From Beijerinckiaceae bacterium (GTDB taxonomy: Bacteria; Pseudomonadota; Alphaproteobacteria; Rhizobiales; Beijerinckiaceae), in NCBI GenBank assembly GCA_027311205.1, contig DAICZI010000109.1, positions 1 to 6,252 of the forward strand: a DNA stretch of 6,252 bases. Direction: 5' to 3'. The stretch's first letter is position 1. Every line of letters starts with the position of its first letter. The notes under the pieces are model-generated. The model worked only from the letters and a program-made list of their open reading frames with translations, had not been told where the DNA came from and searched no databases. Of the stretch, positions 5,651 to 6,252 are shown in pieces. A program made the translations under genes and the position numbers.

Positions 5651-6252
5651 CCGAGGAGTGGAACTCCACCGTAAGCGCCGCTCAGATATTTACGGTAGTG
5701 GTTTTCATCTCGGCGAACCTTCACATCCATGAGGCTGTAGACGCGTGTGCGGCCTTGGCGGTCTTTCTCACAGATCACGATTTCTTCCTTGTGGAGATCG
5801 TCGAGAAGCGAGGCCGAATGGCATGTCAGCCAAAGTTGCGCGTCGAACTTGTTCCGGTTTTCCTTGTCGTAGAACCATCGCAACAATTCGGGCAGCACGA
5901 CCGGGTGGATGGCTGCGTCCATCTCGTCGATCGCGACAACGCCGCCGCCATCGAGCGCCAGAGCAAGAAAGGGAAACATCTTGATAAAGGCCCGGGTGCC
6001 GTGGCTTTCGAGAGTCCAGGGCATCTCGATCTGCAGACCTGCGTGTTTAAATTGCAGGAAGGGGCCATTCGGACTTTCCTGAAATCGCAGGCCTTCCACA
6101 CCCACATCCATGCGGCTCAATTCAGCATTTAGGCGCGATAGAACATAGGGCTGACCCTTGAGGTACTCAATTAAGTCCTTGTCCGCGACCGAATGAACTG
6201 GTTCGATCAGGACGACCGCCTTGCGCGCTGCCTCGACAAAGAGTTGCGCGAC
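5647..6252 (-). CDS. AAA15/AAA_21-family ATPase, C-terminal part (RloA-like), cut by window edge
   Basis: The frame is open from the window edge to TGA at 5647-5649, giving 201 residues. The start and Walker A lie beyond the window. The visible part holds the second half of an SMC/ABC-like ATP-binding fold: a signature-like E-S-H-G-T (fragment residues 82-86), Walker B V-V-A-I-D-E (105-110) followed by M-D-A-A-I-H-P, and a switch histidine in T-C-H-S-A-S-L-L-D (about 145). These are typical of AAA15-family ATPases found in OLD-like, Septu, PARIS and retron defence systems and in the RloA-type genes. A TTG at 6120 could be mistaken for a start, but 44 further in-frame codons upstream contain no stop and read as normal protein. 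It overlaps the RloB-like gene by ATGA. Its likely role is an ATP-driven sensor or scaffold for the RloB effector. Confidence 0.85.
   Translation of the reverse strand, partial: VAQLFVEAARKAVVLIEPVHSVADKDLIEYLKGQPYVLSRLNAELSRMDVGVEGLRFQESPNGPFLQFKHAGLQIEMPWTLESHGTRAFIKMFPFLALALDGGGVVAIDEMDAAIHPVVLPELLRWFYDKENRNKFDAQLWLTCHSASLLDDLHKEEIVICEKDRQGRTRVYSLMDVKVRRDENHYRKYLSGAYGGVPLLG

Overview
The window reads like a piece of an alphaproteobacterial chromosome, probably from the Hyphomicrobiales/Rhizobiales or a relative. This is inferred from the GC-rich codon use and from the style of the ABC-transporter and MsrQ-like proteins. No rRNA, tRNA, transposase, integrase or CRISPR array was found.

The left part (1-3660) is a minus-strand gene cluster, read right to left. 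It encodes a periplasmic NMT1/THI5-like substrate-binding protein, an ABC ATPase, an ABC permease, and then, about 130 bases further on, a ten-helix EamA/DMT-family transporter. The first three genes are joined by 4-base ATGA overlaps (2659-2662 and 1898-1901), so they form one translationally coupled ABC importer operon. The binding-protein family suggests uptake of a small thiamine-pyrimidine-like or related organic precursor, but the substrate cannot be fixed from sequence. The permease is broken by one in-frame TGA at codon 140 (1482-1484). The downstream half stays in the same frame and still looks well conserved.

The middle (3658-4155) is about 500 bases without a convincing gene. It separates the ABC operon from a divergent plus-strand gene. 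It holds an AT-rich stretch with a perfect 9-bp inverted repeat and a strong hairpin capped by a UCCG tetraloop. Further inverted repeats, some mutually exclusive with the hairpin, make it a candidate promoter plus structured leader.

The gene at 4156-5040 encodes an MsrQ (YedZ)-type haem membrane protein with the three expected histidines. It has about 80-100 extra residues at its C-terminus and no molybdoenzyme partner (msrP) beside it.

The right part (5078-6252) is a minus-strand pair converging on msrQ. It encodes the C-terminal part of an AAA15/ABC-like ATPase (running off the window edge), overlapping by ATGA a 190-residue RloB-family TOPRIM-like protein. ATPase plus TOPRIM-like nuclease is the architecture of several anti-phage systems (PARIS, Gabija and other OLD-like systems). 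This pair is the best candidate in the window for a little-described defence system.
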